In this document: piece after piece, positions 16,853 through 26,038 of the stretch | Layout: each line of letters opens with the position of its first letter | Numbering within the stretch: position 1 is the first letter of the stretch | Assembly (NCBI GenBank): GCA_023823795.1 | Contig: CP085710.1 | Span: 3,250,001 to 3,314,000, forward strand | Reading direction: 5' to 3' | DNA: 64,000 bases | Source of the DNA: Bacillus sp. F19 | GTDB lineage: Bacteria; Bacillota; Bacilli; Bacillales; Bacillaceae | The notes under the pieces: model-generated | Databases searched by the model: none | Seen by the model: the letters and a program-made list of their open reading frames with translations, nothing else | What the model was told of the DNA's origin: nothing | Translations under genes and position numbers: made by a program

Positions 16853-18537
16853 TAAAACAGCCCTCTTGCCTTCCCTTTTTCATCTACATTCATCGAAAGC
16901 GCAGCGGGTTTTTTCGGCAGCCCCGGCATTGTCATAATGTCTCCTGTTAAACAAACCAGGAACCCCGCGCCGATTGATGGCTTAAGCTCACGAATTGTCA
17001 GTGTAAAATCCTTCGGCCGGCCAAGAAGCTCAGGCTGGTCAGAAAGGGAGTATTGTGTTTTCGCCATGCAAATCGGCAAATTTGACCATCCGTACTGTTC
17101 AAAATCCTTTATTTGTTTCAATGCCTTTGAAGAAAAATCAACGGTTTTAGCTCCATAAACGGCTTTGGCAACTTTTTCAATCTTTTCCTTAATGCTGTCA
17201 TTTAAGTCATACAAGTAATCAAAGTGATTTTTTGTGTGCTCGATTGTTTCAAGCACTTTTTCTGCAAGCTCAATTCCTCCGGCACCGCCTTTTTCCCAGA
17301 CCTCAGTGAGAGCAGCAGGATGAGAATGAAACTCGCACCACTTCATAAGAGCATCGGTTTCTTCCTGTGTGTCTGTCACAAAACGATTAACGGCTACTAC
17401 ATAAGGAAGTCCGAATTTTTCAATCGATTCTATATGCTTCGCGAGATTCTCTGCACCTGCAAGCATTGCCTCTTTGTCTGAGATGGCAAGCTGGTCTTTT
17501 GGGACGCCGCCATGCATTTTTAAAGCCCTTACAGTTGCTACAATGACAACCGCAGCAGGTGAAAATTCTCCTGCACGGGTTTTAATATGCAGAAATTTCT
17601 CTGCGCCGAGATCCGCTCCAAATCCTGCTTCCGTCACAACATAATCACCAAGCTTTGCAGCCATTTTTGTTCCCAGAAGGCTATTGCAGCCGTGAGCGAT
17701 ATTAGCAAATGGCCCGCCGTGGATAATAGCCGGTGTATGTTCAAGCGTTTGAACAATATTCGGTTTCAAGGCGTCTTTTAATAAAAGTGTAAGAGCTCCT
17801 TCAAATCCCAAATCGCCGACTGTTACAGGCTCCCGCAGATAGGAAAAGCCAATCACAATTTTAGAAAGCCTGCTACTTAAATCATTGAGATCAGATGCCA
17901 AACACAGGATCGCCATAATTTCAGATGCAACCGTGATGTCAAAGTGATCTTCGCGCGGTGTTCCGTTTGCAGGTCCTCCAAGTCCGATTACTATATTTCT
18001 AAGTGCTCGGTCATTTAAATCCATTACCCTTTTCCAAGTGATTCTTCTCGGGTCGATCCGGCATTCATTGCCTTGATGTATATGATTGTCAATCAGTGCT
18101 GCCAATGCATTATTAGCTGTTGTGATTGCGTGAATGTCACCTGTGAAATGCAGGTTGATTTCTTCCATGGGTATGACTTGCGAGTACCCGCCTCCGGCAG
18201 CTCCGCCCTTGATGCCCATTGTAGGTCCAAGTGAAGGCTCCCTCATGGCAATGACTGCTTTTTTCTTAAGCTGATTAAGCGCCTGGCCAAGTCCGACAGT
18301 TACAGTTGATTTTCCTTCTCCTGCAGGAGTGGGATTAATGGCCGTCACCAGTATCACTTTTCCGTCAGGTTTCATTTTAACCCGATCTAAAAATTCCAAA
18401 GATATTTTCGCTTTGAATTTTCCGTAATATTCCATTTCATCTTCTAAAATATCAAGACCGCCAATAATCTCCTGAATCGGCTTAATTGGTGCTTCCTGAG
18501 CGATTTCGATGTCTGATTTATGTTTAATTTTTAACAC
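16852..18537 (-). CDS. fhs: Formate-tetrahydrofolate ligase
   Basis: ATP-dependent formation of 10-formyl-THF from formate. The P-loop [15 protein letters not shown] is intact, as are [34 protein letters not shown] and [14 protein letters not shown]. The open frame extends upstream to 18579, but GTG 18537, preceded by AGGGTG, gives the family-like start [15 protein letters not shown] and 561 aa. I recall no fhs at this place in B. subtilis, so this is probably an accessory gain. First gene of the fhs-orf166-bsaA operon; the product feeds the same one-carbon pool as thyA/dfrA. Confidence 0.95.
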   Translation of the reverse strand: MLKIKHKSDIEIAQEAPIKPIQEIIGGLDILEDEMEYYGKFKAKISLEFLDRVKMKPDGKVILVTAINPTPAGEGKSTVTVGLGQALNQLKKKAVIAMREPSLGPTMGIKGGAAGGGYSQVIPMEEINLHFTGDIHAITTANNALAALIDNHIHQGNECRIDPRRITWKRVMDLNDRALRNIVIGLGGPANGTPREDHFDITVASEIMAILCLASDLNDLSSRLSKIVIGFSYLREPVTVGDLGFEGALTLLLKDALKPNIVQTLEHTPAIIHGGPFANIAHGCNSLLGTKMAAKLGDYVVTEAGFGADLGAEKFLHIKTRAGEFSPAAVVIVATVRALKMHGGVPKDQLAISDKEAMLAGAENLAKHIESIEKFGLPYVVAVNRFVTDTQEETDALMKWCEFHSHPAALTEVWEKGGAGGIELAEKVLETIEHTKNHFDYLYDLNDSIKEKIEKVAKAVYGAKTVDFSSKALKQIKDFEQYGWSNLPICMAKTQYSLSDQPELLGRPKDFTLTIRELKPSIGAGFLVCLTGDIMTMPGLPKKPAALSMNVDEKGKARGLF

Positions 18538-18599
18538 ACAGCACCCTACTTTCTGCTTATAAATATAGATTCCACGCACAATTGTAACACAAAAGCAAA

Positions 18600-18628
18600 T
18601 TGAATTATTATTCTAAACTTTCTATAAT
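18600..18628 (+). promoter_or_regulatory. SigA-type promoter of metA
   Basis: TTGAAT (18600-18605), 17-base spacer, TATAAT (18623-18628). The leader is only about 35 bases, leaving no room for an S-box or T-box. Confidence 0.75.
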
Positions 18629-18668
18629 AGAGAAAACTCAGAATGAAAAAGAAAGTTGAGGTTCTTCC

Positions 18669-19577
18669 ATGCCTATTAATATTCCAGCTGACCTTCCCGC
18701 CAAAGAAATTCTTGAAAATGAAAACATCTTCATTATGGATGATGCCAGAGCCTATCAGCAGGACATCAGGCCTTTAAATATTGTGATTTTAAATATTATG
18801 CCCGAAAAACAAAAAACAGAGGTGCGATTATTGCGCCTTCTCGGAAACTCGCCGCTTCAGCTTAACATTACCTTTTTGCGTCCTGAAACACATGTTTCAA
18901 AAACAGAAAAGCAGCAGCATCTTCAGCAGTTTTATACGACGTTTAATAAAATCCGCCATAAAAAATTTGACGGAATGATTATAACAGGGGCTCCGATTGA
19001 GCATCTGGAATTTGAAGAGGTGTCCTACTGGGAAGAGCTTAAAGATATTTTTGAATGGACAAACCAGAATGTCACTTCAACTCTGCATATATGCTGGGGT
19101 GCACAAGCAGGACTTTACTATCATTACGGCGTAAATAAATATAGTCTGAAGGAAAAATGCTTCGGTGTTTTTAAACATGATATTTGTAATACTTCTGTAA
19201 AAATTGTCAGAGGCTTCGATGATCAATACTATGTGCCGCATTCCCGGCATACGGATATAAAGAGACAAGATATTGAGGCGGTTGAAGCACTTGACATTAT
19301 TAGTGAATCTCCTAAAGCCGGTGTTTGTCTGGTCTCTTCAAGGGATGCAAAGAAAGTATTTCTGACAGGTCATCCAGAATACGATTTGTTTACCCTGAAA
19401 GAGGAGTATGAACGAGATCTCGCAAAAGGCATGAACACCGCCATTCCGCTGTCCTATTTTCCGGATAATGATCCGGGTAGAAAGCCGGTACAGAAATGGA
19501 AATCCCATGCACATCTTTTATTTGCAAACTGGCTAAATTATTGCGTCTACCAGGAAACACCCTACGAATGGGAATGA
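18669..19577 (+). CDS. metA: Homoserine O-acetyltransferase (MetA type)
   Basis: Acylates homoserine, the first committed step of methionine synthesis. 302 aa. The catalytic Cys142 lies in [10 protein letters not shown]. Residue 111, which decides acyl-CoA choice in this family, is Glu ([19 protein letters not shown]); Glu marks acetyl-CoA users such as the B. cereus enzyme, whereas E. coli has Gly and uses succinyl-CoA. His of the C-terminal GHPEYD and the GVCLVSS block are present. Monocistronic with a clear promoter. Confidence 0.95.
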   Translation: MPINIPADLPAKEILENENIFIMDDARAYQQDIRPLNIVILNIMPEKQKTEVRLLRLLGNSPLQLNITFLRPETHVSKTEKQQHLQQFYTTFNKIRHKKFDGMIITGAPIEHLEFEEVSYWEELKDIFEWTNQNVTSTLHICWGAQAGLYYHYGVNKYSLKEKCFGVFKHDICNTSVKIVRGFDDQYYVPHSRHTDIKRQDIEAVEALDIISESPKAGVCLVSSRDAKKVFLTGHPEYDLFTLKEEYERDLAKGMNTAIPLSYFPDNDPGRKPVQKWKSHAHLLFANWLNYCVYQETPYEWE

Positions 19578-19739
19578 TTTTGAAATAATGCTTACAATAA
19601 TTGGATTATTTTGTTAAAATTAAGCAGAATTTAATTTAAATTTTATGTAAACTTTATATTTCTTAAATATTCATATGATACGCTTGTCATAGTTAATCAT
19701 GTAATCTTTGTTCTTCAGATTAAATTTGAGGTGAATGCA

Positions 19740-20885
19740 TTGTTAAAAAAACCAAAAGTTCTGATCTTAACTGCAAAATACGGGAATGGACACGTTCAAG
19801 TCTCAAAAACACTTGTAAAGCAATGCAGGGAACTAGGCATCGAGGAAGTGGTAGTGTCAGATTTATATGCGGAATCGAATCCTGTATTTACAGAGATTAC
19901 TCAGTACCTCTATTTAAAAAGCTTTACAATCGGAAAGCAATTTTACCGCATGTTTTACTATGGTGTAGATAAAATTTACAACAAGAAGCTGCTTACTCTT
20001 TATTTTAAGCTGGGCAACAAAAGACTGCACGAGCTTATTGAAAAAGAGCAGCCTGACATCATTATTAATACGTTTCCGATCATTGTCGTACCTGAATACC
20101 GCAGGCGCACGGGAAATATCATCCCGACTTTTAATGTTCTTACAGATTTCTGCCTTCATAAAATATGGGTTCATAAAAACATAGACAAATATTATGTCGC
20201 AAGCAAAAGAGTAAAAGAAAAAGTCATGAGTCTTGGAATTCATCCCGCTGCCGTAAAGGTAACAGGCATTCCAATCCGCTCTCAGTTTGAAGAAAATTTA
20301 AATGAAGAGGCCATTTATAAAAGATATAACTTAGATCCAGATAAGAAAACGCTGCTCGTCATGGCGGGAGCGCACGGAGTTCTAAAAAATGTTAAAGAGC
20401 TGTGCGAATCGTTTTTAGAAGAAAAAAACCTGCAGACTGTTGTTGTCTGCGGTAACAACACTTCATTAAAAGAGAGCCTGGAGAGCATTACCGGAAAGAA
20501 CAAAGAGAACCTAAAGCTCCTCGGCTATGTTGAGCGTGTTGATGAATTGTTCCGAATCGCTTCCTGCATGGTGACTAAACCAGGCGGCATCACCCTGAGC
20601 GAAGCAGCTGCAGTAGGTGTGCCAGTTATTCTTTATAAACCTGTGCCAGGCCAGGAAAAAGAAAATGCTCTCTTCTTCCAGGAAAATGAGGCGGCTCTTG
20701 TCGTAAACCGTTCAGAAGAAGTATATGACGCTGTCAGCAGCCTGCTTCAGGATGACAAAAAGCTGAGAAGAATGAAGAGGAATATTAAACGGCTTCATCA
20801 TCCAAACTCTTCGCTTACGATTATGGAAGATATCGTAAAAGAAGCTGCAATCTTTAAAGAGAAAAAATATATAAAAGCGCAGTGA
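19740..20885 (+). CDS. ugtP: Processive diacylglycerol beta-glucosyltransferase UgtP
   Basis: Transfers glucose from UDP-glucose to diacylglycerol, giving the mono- to triglucosyl lipids that anchor lipoteichoic acid; in B. subtilis it also links nutrient state to division by acting on FtsZ. The GT28/MGDG-synthase fold shows ILTAKYGNGHVQVSKTL, INTFPIIVVPEYRRR, FNVLTDFCLHKIW and the UDP-binding TKPGGITLSEAAAVGVPVILYKPVPGQEKENA. The TTG at 19740 lies five bases after GAGGTGA; the in-frame GTG at 19731 is part of that ribosome site. Confidence 0.95.
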   Translation: MLKKPKVLILTAKYGNGHVQVSKTLVKQCRELGIEEVVVSDLYAESNPVFTEITQYLYLKSFTIGKQFYRMFYYGVDKIYNKKLLTLYFKLGNKRLHELIEKEQPDIIINTFPIIVVPEYRRRTGNIIPTFNVLTDFCLHKIWVHKNIDKYYVASKRVKEKVMSLGIHPAAVKVTGIPIRSQFEENLNEEAIYKRYNLDPDKKTLLVMAGAHGVLKNVKELCESFLEEKNLQTVVVCGNNTSLKESLESITGKNKENLKLLGYVERVDELFRIASCMVTKPGGITLSEAAAVGVPVILYKPVPGQEKENALFFQENEAALVVNRSEEVYDAVSSLLQDDKKLRRMKRNIKRLHHPNSSLTIMEDIVKEAAIFKEKKYIKAQ

Positions 20886-20936
20886 CAATTTGACCGCTTT
20901 CAGGATGAAGGGGAATTGAATCCTGGAGGTCACTAT

Positions 20937-21953
20937 ATGGATACAAGCACACATATTACGATGGGATTTGGTCTTGCCGGTCTTGCTTTTATTGACCCTG
21001 CAGTAGCTTCTGGCACAGAACTGGCATCAGCTGTTCTAATCGGTACTGTACTTGGGTCGAATGCACCTGATTTTGATTACGGAATCAAGATGGTAAAAGG
21101 AAATGGAATGTATACAGAGCATCACCGCGGTCTGTCACATTCTATCCCTGCATGGTTTATATGGACTGGTTTGTTAACTTGCATTATCTATCTTTTTCAT
21201 TCGAATCTTTCAACACTTGAGCTGATGCATTTATCCGGGTGGATCTTTCTTGCCGTACTGCTTCATGTCATGTTTGATATATGTAACGCATACGGCACAC
21301 AGGCAGCGAGACCCTTTACGAAAAAATGGCTTTCACTGAATTTTATTCCGCTGTTTGACCCGCTTATTGTATTTTTGCATTTATTAGGATTTGCTTTGTG
21401 GGGTTTGCTCGATACACCGGGGATCATTTTCCTGTCGATCTATTCAACAATTGGACTTTATCTTTTAGAACGATTTTTCAGTTCCAGAAGAGCATTGACT
21501 ATGGTGAAGAAGAAAAAATTAGGCGAAATTGGATCAATCACAATCATTCCAACCATTCTCTGGTCTGTCTGGCATATCGTCTCTGAAACAGACTCCTGTT
21601 TAAGATCTTTCGAACTCCGGTCAAAGAATCTTAAATTGATTCATACTTTCGAAAAATCAGATCCAGAGTCTTCTATCATAGCCAATGCAAAAAAGGATCA
21701 GAATGTAGGCCACTTTTTAAATAATTCAAAGCATGTTCATACTGTAGTACTCCCAATCCCCACTGGCTATGAAATCCGATTTTTCGATTTGCGATTTCGC
21801 ACGAAAAACCATTATCCTTATATGGCCGTCTGTCAAATGACTAAAGACGGAATGATCCTCTCCTCTTGTACAGGATGGTTTCATCAGGCAGATGAATTTA
21901 AAAGCAAGCTGATATCACACGAGAACTCTGGGAAAAACCAATTAGAAGCCTAG
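20937..21953 (+). CDS. Membrane-bound metal-dependent hydrolase, YfhP/YdjM-like
   Basis: About 338 aa with several membrane helices. The N-terminal MDTSTHITMGFGLAG, GSNAPDFDYGIK, EHHRGLSHSIPAW and LLHVMFDICNAYGTQAARPF motifs carry the His and Asp residues typical of the LexA-regulated YdjM / DUF457 group; B. subtilis YfhP is the closest I recall. The C-terminal third is soluble. GGAGGT lies seven bases before the chosen ATG; the frame is open further upstream but with no ribosome site. Confidence 0.8.
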   Translation: MDTSTHITMGFGLAGLAFIDPAVASGTELASAVLIGTVLGSNAPDFDYGIKMVKGNGMYTEHHRGLSHSIPAWFIWTGLLTCIIYLFHSNLSTLELMHLSGWIFLAVLLHVMFDICNAYGTQAARPFTKKWLSLNFIPLFDPLIVFLHLLGFALWGLLDTPGIIFLSIYSTIGLYLLERFFSSRRALTMVKKKKLGEIGSITIIPTILWSVWHIVSETDSCLRSFELRSKNLKLIHTFEKSDPESSIIANAKKDQNVGHFLNNSKHVHTVVLPIPTGYEIRFFDLRFRTKNHYPYMAVCQMTKDGMILSSCTGWFHQADEFKSKLISHENSGKNQLEA

Positions 21954-21962
21954 ACAAAAAAC

Positions 21963-22012
21963 AAAGGATGACCTAATGAACGCTGAGTGCGTTAATAGTC
22001 ATCCTTTTTTTA
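21963..22012. terminator. Bidirectional branched terminator
   Basis: Outer stem AAGGATGAC/GTCATCCTT with an inner hairpin AACGC/GCGTT; T run on the plus side and A run on the other. Shared by the convergent genes. Confidence 0.8.
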
Positions 22013-22186
22013 TTGATTTTTGTTTAATTCTTCTTCAAAATAAAAGGTTGATGGGTATTCCTTCAGAATGTAAGAGTAACGGTTCATATTTTTTATATAT
22101 TTTGATTGCATGACAGTGACACTTTCCCCTGTTTTCACAATTTGGACAGATTCACCATTTTGAAACTTGCTGGCATTGCTCTTCAT
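22010..22186 (-). CDS. Small 58-aa protein, SH3-like
   Basis: 58 aa, ATG preceded by GAAAGGAAG at about seven bases. The pattern NGESVQIVKTGESVTVMQ...YSYILKEYPSTFYFEEEL suggests a compact beta-barrel (SH3-like) with a C-terminal acidic end. It ends in the shared terminator. Not otherwise recognised. Confidence 0.7.
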   Translation of the reverse strand: MKSNASKFQNGESVQIVKTGESVTVMQSKYIKNMNRYSYILKEYPSTFYFEEELNKNQ

Positions 22187-22281
22187 TCAGCACTTCCTTT
22201 CATCTTATCCCTATTATACCATAGCTTCCATGATTTTTAAGGAGAGGAGAGGAGAAAAGAATGAACAAAGCATTTTTCCCG

Positions 22282-22977
22282 TCAGCTTGTCGTTTCTCTA
22301 AAATACACCTCTTCAAAAGGCTGGACAATTACAAAGCCTTCTCCTTCAAATTTCATTTGTATGGACTCTCCGCTTCCGCGGCCTATTATGGTTTTCAAAG
22401 AAATATCTGTTACAAATTCTGGAGTTAAACTGCCGGACCATGCGACAGTTGCATTTGGATCCGTATAAACCGGATCACCCGGATTCACAATCAGTGTTAA
22501 TGGCTCATAATGAGAGGTAATAGCAATTAGCCCTCTTCCTTCAAGATTCACATTAAATAAACCGCCTGAGAGCATGCCTGCAATTTTTCTCATCATTTTA
22601 ATATCCCACGAAATAGAAGGTTCAAATGCAAGCAAATCATTACCATTTACATATAATTTTTCCCCATTAAGGTTCAAAATCGAAATCTTTTTCCCTTGAT
22701 CCGCTAAATACAGCTTTCCATTTCCAGTCGCCTTCATTAAAGAGATGCCCTCTCCAGTAAACGCTTTTTTGAACATCTTGCCGATCCCATGCTCAAGTAT
22801 GCCTTCCCGTTCATATTTAATTTGCCCCCGGTAAGAAACCATTGCTCCAGATTTCGCCCAAATCTGTCCATTTAAATTGATTTCCAGCAGTCTCTCTGTC
22901 TCAAGTTCAAATAAGCCCTGCCCTTTATCCTGCTGCTCAGTCTTTTCAACAAACTCTTCAATAGAATATCGATTCAT
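22282..22977 (-). CDS. AIM24 family protein
   Basis: 231 aa, all-beta AIM24/DUF124 fold: LEINLNGQIWAKSGAMVSYRGQIKYER, FTGEGISLMKATGNGKLYLADQGKKI, LAFEPSISWDI, GRGLIAITSHYEPLTLIVNPGDPVYTDPNATVAWSG and GSGESIQMKFEGEGFVIVQPFEE. Function in bacteria is unknown. The true start is ATG 22977, six bases after GAAGGAG and overlapping the upstream methyltransferase stop (ATGA); the longer open frame is spurious. Confidence 0.85.
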   Translation of the reverse strand: MNRYSIEEFVEKTEQQDKGQGLFELETERLLEINLNGQIWAKSGAMVSYRGQIKYEREGILEHGIGKMFKKAFTGEGISLMKATGNGKLYLADQGKKISILNLNGEKLYVNGNDLLAFEPSISWDIKMMRKIAGMLSGGLFNVNLEGRGLIAITSHYEPLTLIVNPGDPVYTDPNATVAWSGSLTPEFVTDISLKTIIGRGSGESIQMKFEGEGFVIVQPFEEVYFRETTS

Positions 22978-23672
22978 TTGATTTCTCCTTCTTTCTTTTG
23001 AAGCATAAACAGCCATAAAAATGAAAGGGACTGTTTTAATTCTGATGATAGGACGCGGGTCATCTCTTCCGTTACTCCTCGTTTGTAAACTCCCTGACTT
23101 CCCGCCAGTTCCCATCCGTTATCAATGGCCAATTTTTCGAATTCCCAAGGCATCATGGTGTTGCAGATGACAGGCTTCCCATAAAGTCTGTCAAAACTGT
23201 TCGTACGCGGATGGGCTGTGGGTCCAAGAATAGCAATGCACAAATAGCCATCCGTTTTGACGACACGCTTCAATTCGTTTAATGCAGCTAATGGATTCTC
23301 CGTCCACTCTATACAATTAATCGTAAGCAGGGCATCTGCTTTGTCATCCTCAAAAGGCAGCTCCATCATATTCGCTTGAATAAATGTAAGCTTTCCCTCT
23401 TCTTCATGCTTTTTAGCGAGCTTAATCATTTCAGGAGAAAGATCTACTCCTGTAACCTTCAGCCCCTCTTTCATCAAAAGAAAAGACCCATACCCGTCTC
23501 CGCAGCCAATATCAATCACTTCAGCTTCCGGTTTCACATACTTCGTAAAAAAAGACACAATGGAGCTTCTGCTTCCCGAGTCCCACATCTCCTTGCTTCC
23601 TTTATTCCAGAATGCAGCACGCTCATCCCACTTCTTTTCAGCTTCTTTTTCCCAATTATATGTATTCTTCAT
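22974..23672 (-). CDS. Class I SAM-dependent methyltransferase (YodH-like)
   Basis: 232 aa. SAM-binding motif VIDIGCGDGYGSFLL (about 55-69), acidic VTGVDLSPEMIKLAKKH, NMMELPFEDDKADALLTINCIEW. Methyltransf_11 type, similar to small Bacillus methyltransferases such as YodH. Four-base overlap with the AIM24 gene indicates an operon and coupling. Substrate unknown. Confidence 0.85.
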   Translation of the reverse strand: MKNTYNWEKEAEKKWDERAAFWNKGSKEMWDSGSRSSIVSFFTKYVKPEAEVIDIGCGDGYGSFLLMKEGLKVTGVDLSPEMIKLAKKHEEEGKLTFIQANMMELPFEDDKADALLTINCIEWTENPLAALNELKRVVKTDGYLCIAILGPTAHPRTNSFDRLYGKPVICNTMMPWEFEKLAIDNGWELAGSQGVYKRGVTEEMTRVLSSELKQSLSFLWLFMLQKKEGEIK

Positions 23673-23791
23673 TTTTCAATCAGCTCCATATTTTATCATC
23701 TTCTACTATTTCTAGAAAATCAGCGGAAATCCTTTTCTGAGGAATAATTGATATAAATGGTTGAACACTATGAAAGAAAGGAGTGCTGAAG

Positions 23792-24019
23792 ATGGAAAAA
23801 GAATCTTTTGTTGCTGCACAGAAAAATGGAGACGGAGATCTCGTCTCATTCAAAACATCAGCAGGAAGAACACTCTCCTATCAAGAAGCACTGATGGAAA
23901 TCGACAAAGGTGCGATTGAGGGTGTAAATACCTTTAAAGGAAAAGACGGAGAGATGTATATACGGAGCAACCCGGATCACAATAAAGCAAATAACCTTGA
24001 TTCATTACCACCATTTTAG
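23792..24019 (+). CDS. DUF3892-type small protein
   Basis: 75 aa. The sequence ESFVAAQKNGDGDLVSFKTSAGRTLSYQEALMEIDKGAIEGVNTFKGKDGEMYIRSNPDH fits the small DUF3892 domain. AAAGGAG lies eight bases before ATG 23792. Thirteen bases separate it from the next small gene; a two-gene operon with a terminator at 24192. Confidence 0.75.
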   Translation: MEKESFVAAQKNGDGDLVSFKTSAGRTLSYQEALMEIDKGAIEGVNTFKGKDGEMYIRSNPDHNKANNLDSLPPF

Positions 24020-24031
24020 GAGGTCATCATT

Positions 24032-24184
24032 ATGACAAAGAAATTTAATAAAGGCAGCGAAAATGGCAACTCCCCTAGAAAGGGACACTTTCAGGAAGAA
24101 TTCGGCCAAGAAATCATATCTGGTGATAACAGCAAAGGAAACAAACGGAATAAAGATCAAAAATCAAAGACTTCAGAGAAGTAA
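24032..24184 (+). CDS. 50-aa basic hydrophilic protein
   Basis: 50 aa, AGGAGG ribosome site eight bases upstream. Very polar, rich in Lys, Asn and Gly (MTKKFNKGSENGNSPRKGHF...), no membrane helix; could be a small spore or cytosolic protein. Co-transcribed with the DUF3892 gene. Not recognised. Confidence 0.65.
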   Translation: MTKKFNKGSENGNSPRKGHFQEEFGQEIISGDNSKGNKRNKDQKSKTSEK

Positions 24185-24191
24185 ATTTCCT

Positions 24192-24220
24192 AGCCGGCTG
24201 CATGAGCAGCTGGTTTTTTT
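24192..24220 (+). terminator. Terminator of the DUF3892 operon
   Basis: AGCCGGCTGC-ATGA-GCAGCTGGTT followed by T run. Confidence 0.8.
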
Positions 24221-24261
24221 GAAAAAGGCAGAATGTTGCTGTTGATCCCTGCCTCTTGTAA

Positions 24262-24368
24262 TTTGACCACTCAATTTGGTTTTGATCGTTCAACTCAATT
24301 TCTGATCGTTAACTATGTTTTGTGACATCTCATAAACTGTTTCTTCCCGTTCGAATCGTTTTGTGACC
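24262..24368. mobile_element. Possible relic of an insertion-sequence end (IS21-like repeats)
   Basis: Clustered short direct repeats: ACTCAATTT at 24269 and 24293, TGATCGTT at 24283 and 24303, and GTTTTGTGAC at 24317 and 24358. Repeated terminal boxes with TGATCGTT-type sequence are typical of IS21-family ends. No transposase remains, so this would be a solo end or scar. Confidence 0.35.
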
Positions 24369-24469
24369 ATTCATCCAATTCTAACTGCCCAAATAGGATG
24401 GTCCATTTTTTTCTACAGTGAGGCGCTTCTACTCCAAACAAAAAAACTGCAGATACAGCCTGCAATTTT

Positions 24470-24664
24470 TTAGTCTTCCTTATCAAATTCGGCTTTTTCA
24501 TCATTTCTGCCTCTGTCAATTGTAATAGCGGCTGTTTCATTATTCATATACAGCGGTATTTGCATCTTGTCGCCGTTGTCATAAAAGGCTTCATTGATTT
24601 TTTCGTTCGCCCTCGACGTTTCTTCACTGCCTAGATAAGATGATTTATCCTTTTTCCAGTTCAT
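24470..24664 (-). CDS. 64-aa acidic small protein
   Basis: 64 aa, ATG preceded by GGAGGCGAGCT. Polar and rich in Glu, Asp and Lys (MNWKKDKSSYLGSEETSRANEKINEAFYD...). Longer starts at 24691 and 24682 lack ribosome sites. No family recognised; could be a minor spore protein. Confidence 0.6.
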   Translation of the reverse strand: MNWKKDKSSYLGSEETSRANEKINEAFYDNGDKMQIPLYMNNETAAITIDRGRNDEKAEFDKED

Positions 24665-24702
24665 TAGCTCGCCTCCATTCATATTTATCATCCCCCATGA
24701 AA

Positions 24703-24732
24703 TAAAAAAATCTCCCTGTTCAAGGAGATTTT
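24703..24732 (-). terminator. Terminator of the HPr gene
   Basis: AATCTCCTTG/CAGGGAGATT then seven T on the minus strand. Confidence 0.75.
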
Positions 24733-24741
24733 CGGCAAGTC

Positions 24742-25008
24742 TTAAGCGCCTAATTGTTCTGCTATGATCACACGCTCTACAGCCTCAATGGCGTCTTTTT
24801 CATCGCTGCCTTCTGCTGATACCACAATTGTTGTGCCTTTTGATATGCCAAGAGACATAACGCCCATGATTGATTTTAAGTTTACTTTACGGCCGTTTGC
24901 TTCTAAATTCACATCAGCTATGAATGAGTTGACTGCATTTACTAATGAAGTTGCCGGACGTGCATGGATTCCAGATTCACTTGTAATTTCAAATGTTTTT
25001 TGTACCAT
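24742..25008 (-). CDS. HPr family phosphocarrier protein
   Basis: 88 aa, the standard HPr length. His15 of the phosphotransfer site is present (SGIHARPATSL) and the regulatory Ser46 is present in LKSIMGVMSLGISKG. Crh, the catabolite co-repressor paralogue of B. subtilis, lacks His15, so this is a full HPr by sequence and should accept phosphate both from Enzyme I (His) and HPr kinase (Ser). It is monocistronic, with no ptsI next to it, so it is either a second HPr or a moved ptsH. Confidence 0.9.
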   Translation of the reverse strand: MVQKTFEITSESGIHARPATSLVNAVNSFIADVNLEANGRKVNLKSIMGVMSLGISKGTTIVVSAEGSDEKDAIEAVERVIIAEQLGA

Positions 25009-25084
25009 TTCTTACTTCCCCTCTCAAATTGTTAACATACAATATTATAATCGTTTTACGATAAAAGAAAACTGTTTTTTGGAA

Positions 25085-25345
25085 TTACGCAAGCTTTATG
25101 ATTTCATCGTGCAGAATGTAGCTGTGAAGATAAATAGTGCATGTTTCTGTGCTCTTTTTTTCAATAATAATTATATTTTGGAGCGGATCTTTAATCAGAA
25201 TGAGCTGTTCGCGCTCAAAATCCAGCAAGGACTCAAGTGCCTCAAGCTGACGGCATGCTAGCAGAAAACGCTCGTCACTCATTTTACGGTCCTTTTTAAA
25301 AATAACCTGCTTATTCCCAATGCTTGTTTTGTACACGTTTTCCAC
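25085..25345 (-). CDS. Hypothetical 86-aa protein
   Basis: 86 aa, Leu/Ile/Glu-rich, probably helical then beta (DERFLLACRQLEALESLLDFEREQL, then IIIIEKKSTETCTIYL). GTG start at 25345 or 25336; the ribosome site AAAGGGA fits the second better. Divergent from cspD. No family recognised, and a false ORF cannot be ruled out. Confidence 0.5.
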   Translation of the reverse strand: MENVYKTSIGNKQVIFKKDRKMSDERFLLACRQLEALESLLDFEREQLILIKDPLQNIIIIEKKSTETCTIYLHSYILHDEIIKLA

Positions 25346-25413
25346 ATCCCTTTACAAGTTATTCCACCTCATATTTAAAATATCTGAAATTTCAATAAAA
25401 AGCTATAGGTAAC

Positions 25414-25442
25414 TTGACGACAAATTTTCAATAGTGTATATT
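25414..25442 (+). promoter_or_regulatory. SigA promoter of cspD
   Basis: TTGACG (25414-25419), 17-base spacer, TATATT (25437-25442), followed by a leader of about 125 bases. Confidence 0.75.
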
Positions 25443-25448
25443 AAAATC

Positions 25449-25574
25449 ATCATTTAGCTAATAGTTAGTGAATTATTGTTTTAACAAACAATGGTTGCGC
25501 ATACATATTCGCTGCATGATAAATATTTCCAGGTAGCAACACCTTGTGCTACAGTATTAGGAGGATAAAGTACT
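25449..25574 (+). promoter_or_regulatory. Long structured 5' leader of cspD
   Basis: Untranslated leader of about 125 bases ending in AGGAGG. A GTAGCA/TGCTAC hairpin (25533-25552) lies just before the ribosome site. Long leaders of cold-shock genes generally control mRNA stability and translation by temperature-dependent folding; that is inferred here. Confidence 0.5.
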
Positions 25575-25775
25575 ATGCAAAACGGTAAAGTAAAATGGTT
25601 CAACAACGAAAAAGGTTTCGGTTTTATCGAAGTTGAAGGCGGAGACGATGTATTTGTACATTTCTCAGCTATCGAGGGAGACGGCTACAAGTCTTTAGAA
25701 GAAGGCCAGGAAGTTTCTTTTGAAATCGTTGAAGGAAACCGTGGACCACAAGCTGCTAACGTTGTGAAATTATAA
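25575..25775 (+). CDS. cspD: Cold shock protein CspD
   Basis: Single OB-fold RNA chaperone of 66 aa. RNP1 reads KGFGFI and RNP2 VFVHF; the sequence [20 protein letters not shown] onward is almost identical to B. subtilis CspD as I recall. AGGAGG lies nine bases upstream, and a terminator follows. Confidence 0.97.
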   Translation: MQNGKVKWFNNEKGFGFIEVEGGDDVFVHFSAIEGDGYKSLEEGQEVSFEIVEGNRGPQAANVVKL

Positions 25776-25811
25776 TTACAAACGTACATTATATTTGATC
25801 ATATACGATGC

Positions 25812-25846
25812 AAGAAAGAGGCTGAGTTATCTCAGCCTCTTTCTTT
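25812..25846. terminator. Bidirectional terminator after cspD
   Basis: AAAGAGGCTGAG-TTAT-CTCAGCCTCTTT with T-rich tail; it overlaps the last codons of the convergent 68-aa gene. Confidence 0.9.
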
Positions 25847-26038
25847 CGTGAAATCCTGGCTGATCATTAAGTATTCCACTGCCTTTATATTCTGTTTAAG
25901 CTTTTTTTCGATTCTGTTTACTTCAAACTGATTAAAAACATCTCCGTTCTTCGCCATAAACAGCAGCATGTCCAAATCTCCATATATCTCATAAAATGCA
26001 TTTTTAACATCTTCATTTATGCTGACCCTGCTTCTCAT
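25832..26038 (-). CDS. Hypothetical 68-aa protein
   Basis: 68 aa, helical, basic ends (MRSRVSINEDVKNAFYEIYGDLDMLLFMAKNG...). GGGAGAG lies upstream of the ATG. In B. subtilis the small regulator DegR is encoded near cspD, but I cannot confirm similarity and do not assign it. Confidence 0.6.
   Translation of the reverse strand: MRSRVSINEDVKNAFYEIYGDLDMLLFMAKNGDVFNQFEVNRIEKKLKQNIKAVEYLMISQDFTKERG

Noticed and set aside
22978-23115. N-terminal extension of the AIM24 protein
   Set aside because: Overlaps the methyltransferase frame and lacks a ribosome site; ATG 22977 has a strong one.
24313-24540. 75-aa minus-strand frame over the repeat cluster
   Set aside because: Composition is not protein-like and it spans the insertion-sequence-like repeats.
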